64,000 bases of DNA from positions 1 through 64,000 of the forward strand of contig MU863985.1 of assembly GCA_033296885.1 (NCBI GenBank). The letters run 5' to 3'. The stretch comes from Triangularia verruculosa. Taxonomy: Eukaryota > Ascomycota > Sordariomycetes > Sordariales > Podosporaceae. Below the pieces are notes generated by a model that saw only the letters and a list, made by a program, of their open reading frames with translations, ran no database searches and was not told the origin of the DNA. Made by a program: the position numbers and the translations under genes. Each line of letters begins with the position of its first letter. The first letter of the stretch is position 1. Positions 10,901 to 21,565 of this stretch are shown here, piece by piece.

Positions 10901-12023
10901 AGCGAGCATGGTGATGGATATCGTGGCAATGACGACGGCGAATAAAACGGTGAATATCTCACCCGCCGCCAGTTCACCGTTTGCCAACATCTTAACACCT
11001 TGCCAAAAGGCCAGAGCCATCCCCAGATAAATGATGCAATATTCGGCCGACATCAAGATGCCCAAAAGGGGTGAAATCTTACGCCCCCAAACTCCTGCTT
11101 CATCAAGGTACTGGTTGAAGCGGTCAACCAGTCGCCCTCTCATGCCAAAAGCGTGGACCGTCTTGGCGTTGGCAAGCACGCCTTCGGCAAATGAGTTGGC
11201 CTGCGAATAGATGTCGAGGATCTTGGTCTCAAAGCCGGCGTAAATCGTGGCGACAGTAGACATGACGAGAATGGTAGCGGGCGCAATGCAGAGACATATC
11301 AGAGTAAGCTTCCAGTTGGTGACGAATGCGACGATGAAGGACGCCACAAAAGCAGCGAGTCCTTGGAAAGTGAGGCCCAGCTTCTCAGAAATGCCGCTCT
11401 GCACCAGTTTCCCGTTGGACGATGCCTGCGCGGCGATACTGCCAGAGGTGCCGAGGTCGAAGAAGGCGACATCCTGAGAAAGGGCGGCACGTAGGTAAGC
11501 GCGGCGGATGTTGCGGACCACGCGATAGCCGGCGTAGGTAAACAGGGTGTTGTAAATGTAAGCTAGAACGAAGCGGGCAATTCCGAGGTAAACAAAGTAA
11601 AGCCTGTAACAGTGTTAGCTAGTACCCAGGCTTGAATCACAGTTGCTGCTCCACGTACGCTAGCTGCGAGACATCATCCATAAACACCTCCTTGCCCGAG
11701 GCCCCTGAGACGTAGTCGGTGATGACTGTTACAAACATGCCGAAAATGAGGTTTTGCATAGCCATGCCAACGCCTGAGCAGATGGCTGCAACAGCAGCCA
11801 CCGCTTGAATGCTCTTCTCGACAGTCCCGGCATAGCTAAATATCCTCTTTGGCAATGTTAGTTGCGGATGGAATTCGGTGGGTGGGGTGGTACTTACCCA
11901 GTAGCCACCTTTGGATTCCTCCTTGTCAGGTTCTGTTGCTGATGGGTCGACTTCCACAGCGGAATCCGTCACAGTCTCGGACTGCCCTGAAGGGGTTCTT
12001 GGCTTTTCCGTTTCTGCCGCCAT
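7993..12023 (-). CDS. Full-size ABC multidrug exporter (ABCB/P-glycoprotein type)
   Basis: Spliced model: 12023-11898, 11846-11659, 11603-8729, 8676-7993, giving 1290 codons plus stop. Introns are 51, 55 and 52 nt with GTAAGT, GTACGT and GTAAGA donors. The layout is TMD-NBD-TMD-NBD. NBD1 shows Walker A GASGSGKST, signature LSGGQKQR and Walker B VLLLDEATSALD; NBD2 shows GASGCGKST, LSGGQRQR and ILLLDEATSALD followed by the H-loop VAVAHRLST. The N terminus is a short hydrophilic tail. The first membrane domain is reached through DVSQLALYFVYLGIARF across intron 2. All ATPase motifs are intact, so the pump should be active. Family knowledge: such plasma-membrane pumps export azoles, other toxicants or secondary metabolites, or the a-factor pheromone (Ste6); the substrate cannot be read from sequence. 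It is divergent from the Zn2Cys6 regulator at 12542. Confidence 0.93.
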
Positions 12024-12541
12024 CGCCGTGTTTGACGCCTTTGATGATCAAAACGTCGAGATGATACCTAGGCATGCGTCACTCAGCCATTGGCAGGGGA
12101 TGGTGATCTTTTTGAAGAAAAGAATAGCATGAAGGAAATTAGAGCTGGAAGAGCTGCTTGGCGCCAAGGGTAATGGAAGATGCCAAGGGTTGCAAACTCC
12201 GTGGAGCAGGCGAAGACTTGGACACGGCGAGCCACAACAGGCAAAGCACAGTCGGTCAGTCAACTGTCCGTTGTCCGAACTGACGCAAGGCAGCAACGTC
12301 AGTTCATCTCAGGGGTTCGCAACGAAGTTCTTGGCAGATGCCTTTGATTAAGGTAGGCAGGGATGGGTGTGTGGCCCGTGCGGTCTCGGGCCCGCGGGAT
12401 CCGATCGCACCTTTCGTCACCATAAAGACCTTCGGCCCGCGTGTCTCGGGCCCCGCGGGAAGCCACTTCCAAAAAGACATTCATCTTTTTTCACCAACAG
12501 GATTGCCCCATGCCCACCTAGCTTCAACATAGGGAATAGCG
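12024..12541. promoter_or_regulatory. Divergent promoter between ABC exporter and regulator
   Basis: This 518-bp region lies between the two divergent start codons. It holds two near-identical GC-rich motifs, GTCTCGGGCCCGCGGGA at 12383-12399 and GTCTCGGGCCCCGCGGGA at 12443-12460, exactly 60 bp apart. Both contain CGG/CCG triplets of the kind bound by Zn2Cys6 dimers. A short direct repeat, GCCAAGGGT, is also present at about 12160-12190. Binding by the neighbouring regulator is an inference. Confidence 0.5.
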
Positions 12542-15047
12542 ATGAGCGGTTCGACGGCTTCTCCACCGATCGAGGTTGCATCGGTGGTTCCCCGCGCAGT
12601 TCGTGAACCCTCTGCCCCTCCTGAAAGTGAAGTGTCAGCGAATTGACCACACCTCATTTAGTGCAATGCTTGTCGAGCACGCAAGGTGGGTGTTCACTTC
12701 CGACCTGGGACAGCCAGACTTTGCTCATGTGGCTGAATGGTGTGGTAGATAGGCTGCGACCGCAAAATACCCGGGCCATGTGGAAATTGTTCAAGATCGA
12801 AGATCGAATGTGTCTACAACGAAATACGCCCCAGGGAGAAGAGAGCTCGCATTTTGTTGAGTCATCAGTAGTACGGCAGTGACTACCTTCGTGATGCTTG
12901 TACGTGCCACTTACTCGACTTTGGTGTTGCAGCGAACAAAAGATCGACCACCTTGACAACCGCCTGGACGAAATTCTCGATTTGCTGCGAGAGCTCAAGA
13001 CACAGCAAACCTCGACTTCCCGCACCATTCCCGACGTCCAACTTCGTCCGCCATCCCCCAACAACTCAACAAGCGGGACGACAGTCACGAAAGCCCAGGC
13101 CCCTGCTGCCCTCTCGGTGCCTGCCACACCATCGGCCGCCACAGCAAGCCCGGCATCATCGAGTGCGGCCACGCATGTCAACTCGATCCACACCCAACCA
13201 AACCCAACTCCGCCTATGGTGGAAGGCAACTCATCGCTGACAGCACAGACGGCTTTTGCTGACGAATTTCTCCAAAAGGCTGTGCATGACAGGGACTCGC
13301 AACCCGAGATGCGTGAGCGGCTGGATGCCCTTCGTGTCATTGTCGAGGCCATGAAGAGACAGCCAGCCGCGGATGAGATGCGTTATCCACACGCCGCGCC
13401 TGCCAAGTCTTTGCCTTTGGAAGATTGCAAGTTGCCCCCTATTCAAAGCGTCGTCCAAGTCCTGCGAATGGCAAAGTCTTTTGAAGTCATGTGCCTGGCA
13501 TGGGTGTGCGAGCTGATGCCCCTGAAGGAGTTTCAGGACAGTGTTTTCTCGGCATTCATGAGAGATGACAGTGATTTGGTCACCATCATCAGTATTAACG
13601 TCGGCCTTCACTTCTTGTTTTGGGCGTGTGGGCAAGTGGATCGGGATCACAAGAAGGAATTCCTTGAGCATGCCCAGCAATGCGGCAAGAACGTCGAAAC
13701 GGCCCTGGCACATTTGCCATTACATCTTCCTGCGAACGACGAGACCATCAGCGCTCTTTTATCGGGCGCTTTTTATGCCGTCGAACTATCCAAACCCTCC
13801 CTAGCGTGGATTCTCGCGTCCAAAGCTGCCGAACTGTGCTTGACGCTGGGTTATCACCGGGATGATGGGTACGTCCTCTTTAACTCAGGAGGGGACAAAA
13901 TCTCTAGTGATCGCCACAGGCGGCACTTCCTTTTCTGGTCTGTCTATATTGTTGATAAGAACTTGTCGCTCCGCCTCGGACGTTCTTCCAGCATTCAGGA
14001 TTACGACATCAGTGTTTCATATCCTTCAACGGATGACCCCGGCAGTTTCGGCATCACCTCTTTCTTTCTGTTGTGGGTCTTGTCTGCCAGAATACAGGGG
14101 CAAGTCTACGAAATGCTGTACTGTTCTGAGGCTGTGTCGCAGCCCGAGAGCGTGAAAAGAGCAAGGGTGAAAACGCTGGTAGGTCGGTTGGAAGAAGTGG
14201 AAGCCAAGACGGCAGAGGTAATTGTAAGTGTCACCCCCGCCGATGATTGCGTAAATAAATCTCAAATCTAATGATGACTGAATCGAAGAAACAATGGAGC
14301 CCGTACTGCCGCGAACATGCTGGCAATGACCTGACCGACTTCTTCCTCGTATCCGACCATGTGTTGCGTCTCAGCCTCTTGACACTCGTCCTCCGCTCAG
14401 TCCCCAATCCACCCGGGAGCACCACCACTTTTTCAAAAGAGTGCATTGACGTGGCAAGGAAAACACTGGAACGCCATCAAGAATGCATGCGTTTAGTTGA
14501 GGTCACGAACTGCGGGTTATTTTCTACATACATGCATTGGACCATTTTGATGGCCCCCTTCGTTCCCTTCATCGTTCTCTTTTGCCAGGTAATTGAAACA
14601 AAGGACAAGGATGATCTTGCTCGACTGCAGGCATTTGTCACGTCTTTGCAGTACGAGTCAAGCGTCACAGAATCTGTAGAACGGTTTCGTCGCCTTTTCC
14701 AGGTTTTGGTCGGCGTGGCCGCGGTCCATGTCTCCTCTGGCCAAGATGGGCAAGGTGCAGGCCTGTGGCGTGAAGGGCCAGATCAAATTCATACATCAAG
14801 TCAGGCAGCAATTGAGGTCGATGCCTATCTTGGAACGCTAGGCTTTTCCAATCTAGGGCCTGCAGATCAGTGGGAGCAGAACATAGCCAGTCAAGGGCAG
14901 GGCAACGCCCAAGAAGGAGGGGACCTTCCCGAGGTACGAGCGGCTAACCCAGTGATGTGGCTGGGGAATGAGATGCAGCTGGAAGATTGGTTTTATAACA
15001 ACGAGCAGATGGTAGCCTTGGAGTCTTTGTATAATTATCCAACCTAG
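12542..15047 (+). CDS. Zn2Cys6 transcription factor, divergent from the ABC pump
   Basis: Spliced model: 12542-12598, 12662-12685, 12749-12867, 12933-14223, 14289-15047, giving 749 residues. The zinc cluster is hidden by introns: residues 20-48 follow C-x2-C-x6-C-x7-C-x2-C-x6-C. The first two cysteines sit in a 24-nt exon coding CNACRARK, and the rest (IGCDRKIPGPCGNCSRSKIE then C) in the next exon. A short coiled linker (KIDHLDNRLDEILDLLREL) and a Ser/Pro/Thr-rich stretch follow, then a fungal regulatory domain with HFLFWSVYIVDKNLSLRLGR, typical of PF04082. Introns 2-4 are 63-65 nt with clear borders. Intron 1 (63 nt, donor GTTCGT) is less certain, but it restores the usual RAC start of the cluster and the frame. 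Likely nuclear; its target is plausibly the adjacent exporter. Confidence 0.82.
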
Positions 15048-15580
15048 ATACATATTGCTGGGTATTTATTCTACGCCGTCGACAAAACAAGTAGTACTAT
15101 AAGTTGGGAATATTATTCCTTTAGAATTATAAAAAGGCTTATTAACTATCTTTAAAGGATTTATCACTAACCTCTCACGACTTTAAACCTTTTTTTACTA
15201 CCTTTACACTGTTTTTCAACGCCTTTGAATTATCTTTTAACGCCTATAGATGATGTTTTACCGCTTTTAATGCCTTTCCAACGCCTTTAAACTATCCTTT
15301 AACACCGCTTAATTATCTTTTACTAGTATATTTATCGTCTGCAATACTAAGTCTTTTACTTTTATAGTGCTTGAATGGCATATGAACTATCCTATTATGC
15401 CTACTAATCATGCTTCGAGGAAACTGGCCCGGACAGGAGTGTCAATAATTCTGTGCCTTGTCTACATGCATTCAAGATCAACTAGGTACATATACCACAG
15501 ACTGAGCAAAAGTTTGATTCATTACTTCATTCACAGCATTAAAGTCCTTAACATGACATGAGGCATAGTTGCCCGAGTAA
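15048..15580. other. Convergent intergenic region with TA-rich repeat relics
   Basis: This is the space between the 3' ends of the regulator (plus) and katG (minus). Bases 15120-15345 carry degraded copies of the 20-bp unit family (CTTTTTTTACTACCTTT, CTTTAAACTATCCTTTAAC). Nothing gene-like is seen. Confidence 0.6.
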
Positions 15581-17848
15581 TCAGAGCTTGGGGGTCGATC
15601 CAGCACCCTGCTTGAGGTCGAACCGGTCGAGGTTCATGACCTTGTCCCAAGCCGCCACAAAATCCTTGACAAACTTCTCATGCCCATCAGCACTGCCATA
15701 CACCTCGGCGATGGCACGGAGCTCGGAATGAGAACCGAAGATGAGGTCGGCACGTGTGCCAGTCCACTTCTTCTGGCCGGTCTTGCGATCCTTGCCCTCG
15801 AAGACCTCGCCTTCGCCATCAACGTTGGTCCACTCTGTGTTGAGGTCCAGGAGGTTGACGAAGAAGTCATTGGTAAGTTTGCCCGGCTGGGAAGTGAAGA
15901 CGCCGTGGTTGGAACCGTCATAGTTGGCGCCGAGGACTCTCAAACCACCAACAAGCACAGCAAGTTCGGGTGCTGTGAGAGTCAAGAGATGAGCCCGGTC
16001 CACGAGGTACTGCTCAGTCTTGACGCGTCCATTGCCATGACCGTAGTTGCGGAAACCGTCGGCATAAGGCTCGAGATGCTCAAAGGAGTGAATATCGGTC
16101 TGCTCCTGAGAGGCGTCGGTGCGGCCAGGAGTGAAGGGTACTGATACACCTGCAGCTTGCTCCAAGGCAGCGACACCGCCAAGGACGATGACATCGGCGA
16201 GCGACACCTTTTTGCCACCGGTAGCCTGCTCGTTGAACCTCTTCTGCACTTTCTCCAAGGCCGCAAGAACCTCGGCAAGCTGCGCAGGGTTGTTTACCTT
16301 CCAGTCCTTCTGAGGAGCCAGGCGGATGCGTGCACCATTAGCACCACCGCGCTTGTCGCTGCCACGGAAGGTGGAGGCCGAGGCCCACGCCGTTGAGATG
16401 AGCTTGTGTGGCGCGATGCCGGCGGCTAGAATCTCACGCTTGATGGCAGCGACATCATTGCCATCAATCACAGGGTGGTCAAGAGGGGGGACGGGATCTT
16501 CCCAGAGGAGAACTTCGGATGGGATCTCGGGGCCGACCCAGCGCGATCTCGGGCCCATGTCACGGTGCAGAAGCTTGAACCAGGCACGAGCAAAGGCATC
16601 GGCAAACTGGTCGGGGTGCTCCAAGAAGCGACGCGAGATCTTCTCGAAGCCAGGGTCGAAGCGAAGAGAAAGATCGGTGGTCAGCATACGGGGGAGATGC
16701 TTCTTGTTGGGGTCGAAGGCATCAGGGATGAAGGGCTCCGCATTCTTGGCTACCCACTGGTTGGCACCAGCCGGGGACTTGGTGAGCTCCCACTCGTACT
16801 TGAAAAGGTACTCAAAGAACTGGTTGGTCCACTTGGTGGGGTTCTTGGTCCAAATGACCTCGAGGCCAGATGTGATGGTGTCTGGGCCCTTGCCCGCGCC
16901 GTATTTGTTGCTCCAGCCGAAGCCTTGCTGTTCGATGGACGCCGCCTCGGGTTCGGCACCGACATTGTCGGCGGGGGCAGCGCCGTGCGTCTTGCCGAAT
17001 GTGTGGCCGCCGGCGATCAGAGCCACCGTCTCCTCGTCATCCATAGCCATGCGGCCAAAGGTGACCCGGATATCGCGGGCAGCAGCAATGGGATCGGGGT
17101 TGCCATCGGGGCCTTCGGGGTTGACATAGATCAAACCCATGTGGGCAGCGGCTAGAGGCGACTCAAGTTCGCGGTTGTGGATGTCGGTGTGGTTCTTCTT
17201 AGACTCGTCACCCGAGACGATGCCCTTTCCGGCGATACCCTCCTGGCCATGGGCGTAACGGGCCTCGTTGCCCAGCCATGTGGTTTCGCCGCCCCAGTAT
17301 GCAGCCTCGTCGGCCTCCCATGTGTCGGGACGGCCACCAGCGAAACCAAACGTCTTGAAGCCCATGGACTCGAGAGCAACGTTGCCCGTCAGGAGGATGA
17401 GATCAGCCCACGAGATCTTGTTGCCGTACTTTTGCTTGATGGGCCACAGCAGGCGGCGGGCCTTGTCGAGACTGACGTTGTCGGGCCAGCTGTTGAGAGG
17501 AGCAAAGCGTTGCTGACCCTGGCCACCACCTCCACGACCATCGAAGACGCGGTAGGTGCCGGCACTGTGCCAGGCCATTCTGATGAAGAGACCACCATAG
17601 TGTCCAAAGTCGGCAGGCCACCAGTCCTGCGAGTTGGTCATGAGTTCGGTCAGGTCTTTCTTGAGGGCATCGTAGTCGAGCGTCTTGAAAGCGGCGGCAT
17701 AGTCGAGTTCCTTGCCAAAGGGGTCCGAGGCGGCCGTGTGTTGGCGGAGGATGTTGAGACGCAGCTGGTTGGGCCACCAATCCTGGTTACGCGTGCCGCC
17801 GCCAGCGACATTGGCCGACCTGGAGTGGTTGACGGGGCATTCTCCCAT
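15581..17848 (-). CDS. katG: Bifunctional catalase-peroxidase KatG
   Basis: A single uninterrupted 755-residue frame, normal for the family. It is a heme enzyme that removes hydrogen peroxide by catalase and peroxidase reactions. The distal active site RMAWHSAGTYR gives Arg90, Trp93 and His94. The three-residue covalent adduct needed for catalase activity is predicted as Trp93-Tyr241-Met267 (MGLIYVNPEGPDGNPDP and GRMAMDDEET). The proximal heme ligand is His282 in AGGHTFGKTHG. The C-terminal heme-free repeat domain is also present. There is no signal peptide, so it is an intracellular (KatG1-like) enzyme. Fungal katG genes are known to descend from a bacterial gene, which agrees with the lack of introns. 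The start at 17848 gives the typical short N terminus. Confidence 0.98.
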   Translation of the reverse strand: MGECPVNHSRSANVAGGGTRNQDWWPNQLRLNILRQHTAASDPFGKELDYAAAFKTLDYDALKKDLTELMTNSQDWWPADFGHYGGLFIRMAWHSAGTYRVFDGRGGGGQGQQRFAPLNSWPDNVSLDKARRLLWPIKQKYGNKISWADLILLTGNVALESMGFKTFGFAGGRPDTWEADEAAYWGGETTWLGNEARYAHGQEGIAGKGIVSGDESKKNHTDIHNRELESPLAAAHMGLIYVNPEGPDGNPDPIAAARDIRVTFGRMAMDDEETVALIAGGHTFGKTHGAAPADNVGAEPEAASIEQQGFGWSNKYGAGKGPDTITSGLEVIWTKNPTKWTNQFFEYLFKYEWELTKSPAGANQWVAKNAEPFIPDAFDPNKKHLPRMLTTDLSLRFDPGFEKISRRFLEHPDQFADAFARAWFKLLHRDMGPRSRWVGPEIPSEVLLWEDPVPPLDHPVIDGNDVAAIKREILAAGIAPHKLISTAWASASTFRGSDKRGGANGARIRLAPQKDWKVNNPAQLAEVLAALEKVQKRFNEQATGGKKVSLADVIVLGGVAALEQAAGVSVPFTPGRTDASQEQTDIHSFEHLEPYADGFRNYGHGNGRVKTEQYLVDRAHLLTLTAPELAVLVGGLRVLGANYDGSNHGVFTSQPGKLTNDFFVNLLDLNTEWTNVDGEGEVFEGKDRKTGQKKWTGTRADLIFGSHSELRAIAEVYGSADGHEKFVKDFVAAWDKVMNLDRFDLKQGAGSTPKL

Positions 17849-19166
17849 GTTGGCGATATACGTTGATGAAGCCTTGGTGATATAGGATGCAGTAGGTTAA
17901 ACAAGTGGTGCAAAACAAAGCCCGACAAGCTTGCAATGCAGACAAAGTGTTGGAGAGAAACGAGAGAAAGGTAAAGCCACACAGGCCGCTGGTGGGAGGA
18001 ATATAAATGGAGATGGAAAGAGGGCCGGAGGGGTCCGACGGGAGCTGCAGATCGCGGTCGAAGCATCTGGATCTTAGAACAGTCCCCGACCCCGCTCTTC
18101 CCCGGACAACCACACACAAACACCAAGTACCGCCCAGACTGTCACGTCAAACCCCGCACGGTGAGGGGCAACATCGCGACATTTTGCCCCGCCTTCTTCC
18201 AAGATATGGCCATCTATTTCGAGAACCGGTGACAGCGAGGGCATGTATTATTCAGCAGTCGCCGCTGTCACGTCCCCAAAGCATTGTGGCAATCATTGGA
18301 AGCCGATGTAGTAGTCAAGGGTCTGGAATTACCACAAACGGCTGTTGGGTGTGCTGTCCTGACCTTCACCAGGTGGCAGGTGGCCATAAAGGTGCACAGA
18401 TGCCCAAAACGGTCCTTGATGAAATGCGGTGATGCTGATTGGTGGGACGCTTTCGTGCTCGGGGTTCGGATGTAAGACGGAAATGCTGCAGCAGAGCTTC
18501 CACATTGGTTCTCTTGTCCGTCTCATGGCCGCCCTGTTGCCTTGTCGATTGGGAGCTCCTCCTCAGAGATGGACGAGGGACGTTTCGATGCCAAGACCGT
18601 CGCCGGCAGGGGTCTCAATGGCCTGCCCCGCGTCCGCGTCATGGCAGTTGGGGCCCGGGCTTGCAGGCCCACAGCTCCCCACTTTCTCCCCGCGGCCTGG
18701 GAATAGCTTCAAAGTTTAAACTTAGCTTCTGGTTGCTTCCCACATTTCGCCACGGCAGAAGTGTTTTGTCAGACCTGTATGTAAGCGGCCCGCGGAAAAT
18801 TATGGGGGATCTCGGAATATGGGCGGAGATGGTCGGCTTTGCTACGTGCCAGCTCATGCTCGGTACATAGGTATAGGAGGTAAGGTACCTTAAGTTGTGG
18901 CAAACACACGTCATTGGAAATAGAAAATATACCTAGCTAACAACTCGTGTGAAAAATGCACAAACATTCCCGTGTTACAACGACAAGACGACCCTCATTT
19001 TAAGATACAAAACAATGCCCATATAGAAACGTACCGATTAAATGTTCTAATGAGATTTAGACTTCTAAAAGTATCCATTTACAAGTAGGTATCCATCCAT
19101 CACAGTATCAACCATGCCACGCCGCTTCAGCGCCATATCTGCTACACGAATTCATACACAAGGCTC
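17849..19166. other. Upstream region of katG; no gene seen
   Basis: This 1.3-kb region lies between the katG start and the 3' end of the 5'-nucleotidase gene. The first 250 bp are pyrimidine/purine biased and probably the katG promoter and 5' leader. The short frames have no domains and overlap on both strands, so I call no gene. Confidence 0.5.
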
Positions 19167-20937
19167 TCAATGGCCCTGACCTGTTGCCCGCTTGGCTTTC
19201 CGAGCAAGAAACTTTTGTCTGCATCTGCTGATCGGCTTGATTCTGCCCTCCAGCTGGACGTCAATCGGTGTCTTGTATCCAATATAGTCCACCAAAATCT
19301 GGTCTTGGGTGTCAAGGACAATGGGGTTTGCGAAAGCGGGAGCAAAGAAGTTATCACCTCCTCCAGCCAGGAAGTCCAGAGTCACAATTCGGTACTCGGC
19401 TGTCTTGTCCAAGGGCTTTCCGCCAATCGTAACAGCAACGAGCTTGGTTGTGGCGGTGGCATCAGGGTTGTACTCAATAACAATTCCGCGGCTGACCTGC
19501 AAGAAGGAAGTAACCGGGCGGCCGTTGGCTTGGTTGACTTTGGACATGATGCCCTCGAGAGTCGACCACAGCCGTTCGCCCGACATGGAGATTTCGACAA
19601 TGGCGTTGCCGAAGGGGAACGACGTGAGAACCTCCCCTCGCGTTATGGGTCCCTCGTCAATGGTGGCGCGCACGCCACCGGCGTTGATGACCGCGAAAGC
19701 GGGAGCAGTCTCAGGAGTGGTGTTGTTAACTCGGTATTGGAGCATGGCGCTGCATTTTCACAGGGTAAGCCCGGATCCATACGTGTATCAAAAGGCGCAG
19801 AGGGGGTACATACTCGGCCATGAAATCACCCAGCAGGCATTCCTGCGTCGCACACAAAGACTGGTCCAACACCACCTTGCTCTCTCCCACTACTTGGGCA
19901 GCAAACTCCTCAAACGGCTTCCTCCATTCGTCGATCTGGCTTTGCAAGTCCTCGTCTTGAGCCGTCGTGTTTGTCAAGTGAATAGGCGCCCCATGATACT
20001 CGAGGATCTTCCCAGAGTCTTCGAAAGTGACGTCGATGTAGCCAAGATACTCCCCCCACCGATATGCCTGCACGATGAACACTTCCTCGCCCTCCGAGTT
20101 CTCTACAATGGTTGGGTACTTGCCCACCGCACCGGCAAAGTCTCCCAACGGGGTGTGGCTGTGGCCCCCCATGATCAAGTACAGGCCCTTGGTCTCCCGC
20201 GCCAGCCGTTGATCCTCCTCATATCCAATGTGGGTCAAGGCCGCGATCCTCTTCACGCCCAACTCCCCCCTCAGATAATCAATCGTCTCTTGAACGCTCT
20301 TTACAGGATCTGCAAAGGTCGTTCCCGGCCCTGGGTTGGCGATTCCCGGAGTCGTCTCGGTGGTGACGCCGATGACGGCCAACTCATACTGTTCAAAGTA
20401 ATGAAATGGCTTGATGGTCTTGTTCAGGACCGCATGGTCGGACTTGATGTTGGCAGACACGACGGGAAAGGTGAGGTTGCCAAGAAATTCCCCCAAGTGA
20501 TCGTCACCCCGGTCGAACTCGTGGTTGCCCAGCGTCATGGCGTCGAAACCGATCTGGTTGAGCGTCTCGGCGATCTTCTCACCGCCGTAGTAGGAAAAGA
20601 ACATGGTACCCTGAAACTCGTCACCCGCATTCAAGAGCAACGAGTCCGGATGGGATGGGCGGGATTCGCTCAAAAAATGCTTAATGCGTGCATACCCCCC
20701 AAAGCAACCTCTTTCTGGACGGGTGCAGTCCGTGCCGGAGGAGGAAAACTCGTCAAGATGGGCGTGGACATCATTAATGTGAAAAAATGTTATGTTGTAG
20801 TTGCCGTTGTCATCGATGAAGCGTCTCGAGAGCTTACGGCGGCTAACGAGGTGCTCTGGCGATCCAACTTCCTCGAGGCTGACTGAGCCAGCGGTTGCTG
20901 CTGCTGCCCATAGGACGAGGCCCTTGAGGGATAGCAT
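19167..20937 (-). CDS. Secreted 5'-nucleotidase / UshA-type metallophosphoesterase
   Basis: Spliced model: 20937-19814 and 19749-19167, 568 residues, one 64-nt intron (GTATGT..GCAG). It hydrolyses nucleotide phosphates to nucleosides and phosphate with two metal ions. Residues 1-17 are a signal-like hydrophobic start. Metal-site motifs are HINDVHAH (53-60), AGDEFQG, GNHEFDRGDD (from 137), the HIGYEED segment and GGHSHTPLG. Splicing joins MAD to AMLQYR, restoring the conserved DAM segment that opens the C-terminal substrate domain (FAVINAGGVRATI). Several NxT/NxS sites suggest secretion or GPI-type surface location, although the basic C terminus is not a GPI signal. It lies in the same orientation as katG and the aminopeptidase but too far away to be co-transcribed. 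Probable role: extracellular phosphate or purine scavenging. Confidence 0.92.
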
Positions 20938-21565
20938 CTTGTTCTTTCCTGGCGTTGGGGCTCACTCGGGATCGAAAATGAGTGACATAAATGAGCCTGT
21001 GCAGAAAGCAAGGGCAGGCAAGAGAGGGAAACGCCGAGGATGGAACAGAAGAGATGCATTGCAACAAAACACGCGCCTTGGGTTAATAATATACCTGTCT
21101 TGGAATGCGATGTATGACGGCGATCGACACAGAGACATGTAACGTCAGTATCGTTTATCGGTTCCGAGGATGGCGAATCCATTTCAGAAGTGAATTGGTC
21201 CCTCTCACTGGCCCAGGCTTGCCGACTTGGACCCTGAATCCCGAGATGATGAGCAGGCAAGCGCAGACATGCCCGACCTTCCCGTTTGGGCGGCCGAGTC
21301 GGATGCCAAGAGGCGCTGCCACGGCCTTCCCAGAATGGCCTATCAACGACGGGGCCTTGTTACACGTGCCAGTCCAGCGATTGTAACACTGCAAATTATC
21401 CAAATCCAAGCTGACCATCGAGACACGCACGTGGAAAGGGGTGTGTTTTGTTTTTGCAATCATGTTGGCTGATACATGAGGGCCTAATTATACTACGAGT
21501 TAAGGCTTATGGCATGAGGTGGTGTTGGCTTTACTCCTGCCAACACTGGACTCGGTCCGTGCCGT
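20938..21565. other. Intergenic; nothing recognised
   Basis: 628 bp between the nucleotidase start and the aminopeptidase stop codon. It must contain the nucleotidase promoter and the aminopeptidase terminator. No frame here has a recognisable domain. Confidence 0.5.

Noticed and set aside
12632..12661. 30-nt intron GTGTCA..TTTAG in the first regulator
   Set aside because: Too short. Donor GTTCGT at 12599 gives a 63-nt intron, keeps the frame and restores the usual RAC start of the zinc cluster.
16326..17866. Long plus-strand frames across katG
   Set aside because: Antisense to an intact KatG with all catalytic residues; composition follows katG codon bias.
19309..20886. 525-codon open frame on the plus strand, antisense to the 5'-nucleotidase
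   Set aside because: It is the complementary shadow of a G/C-biased gene; the minus frame has the metallophosphoesterase motifs, while this one has no domain.
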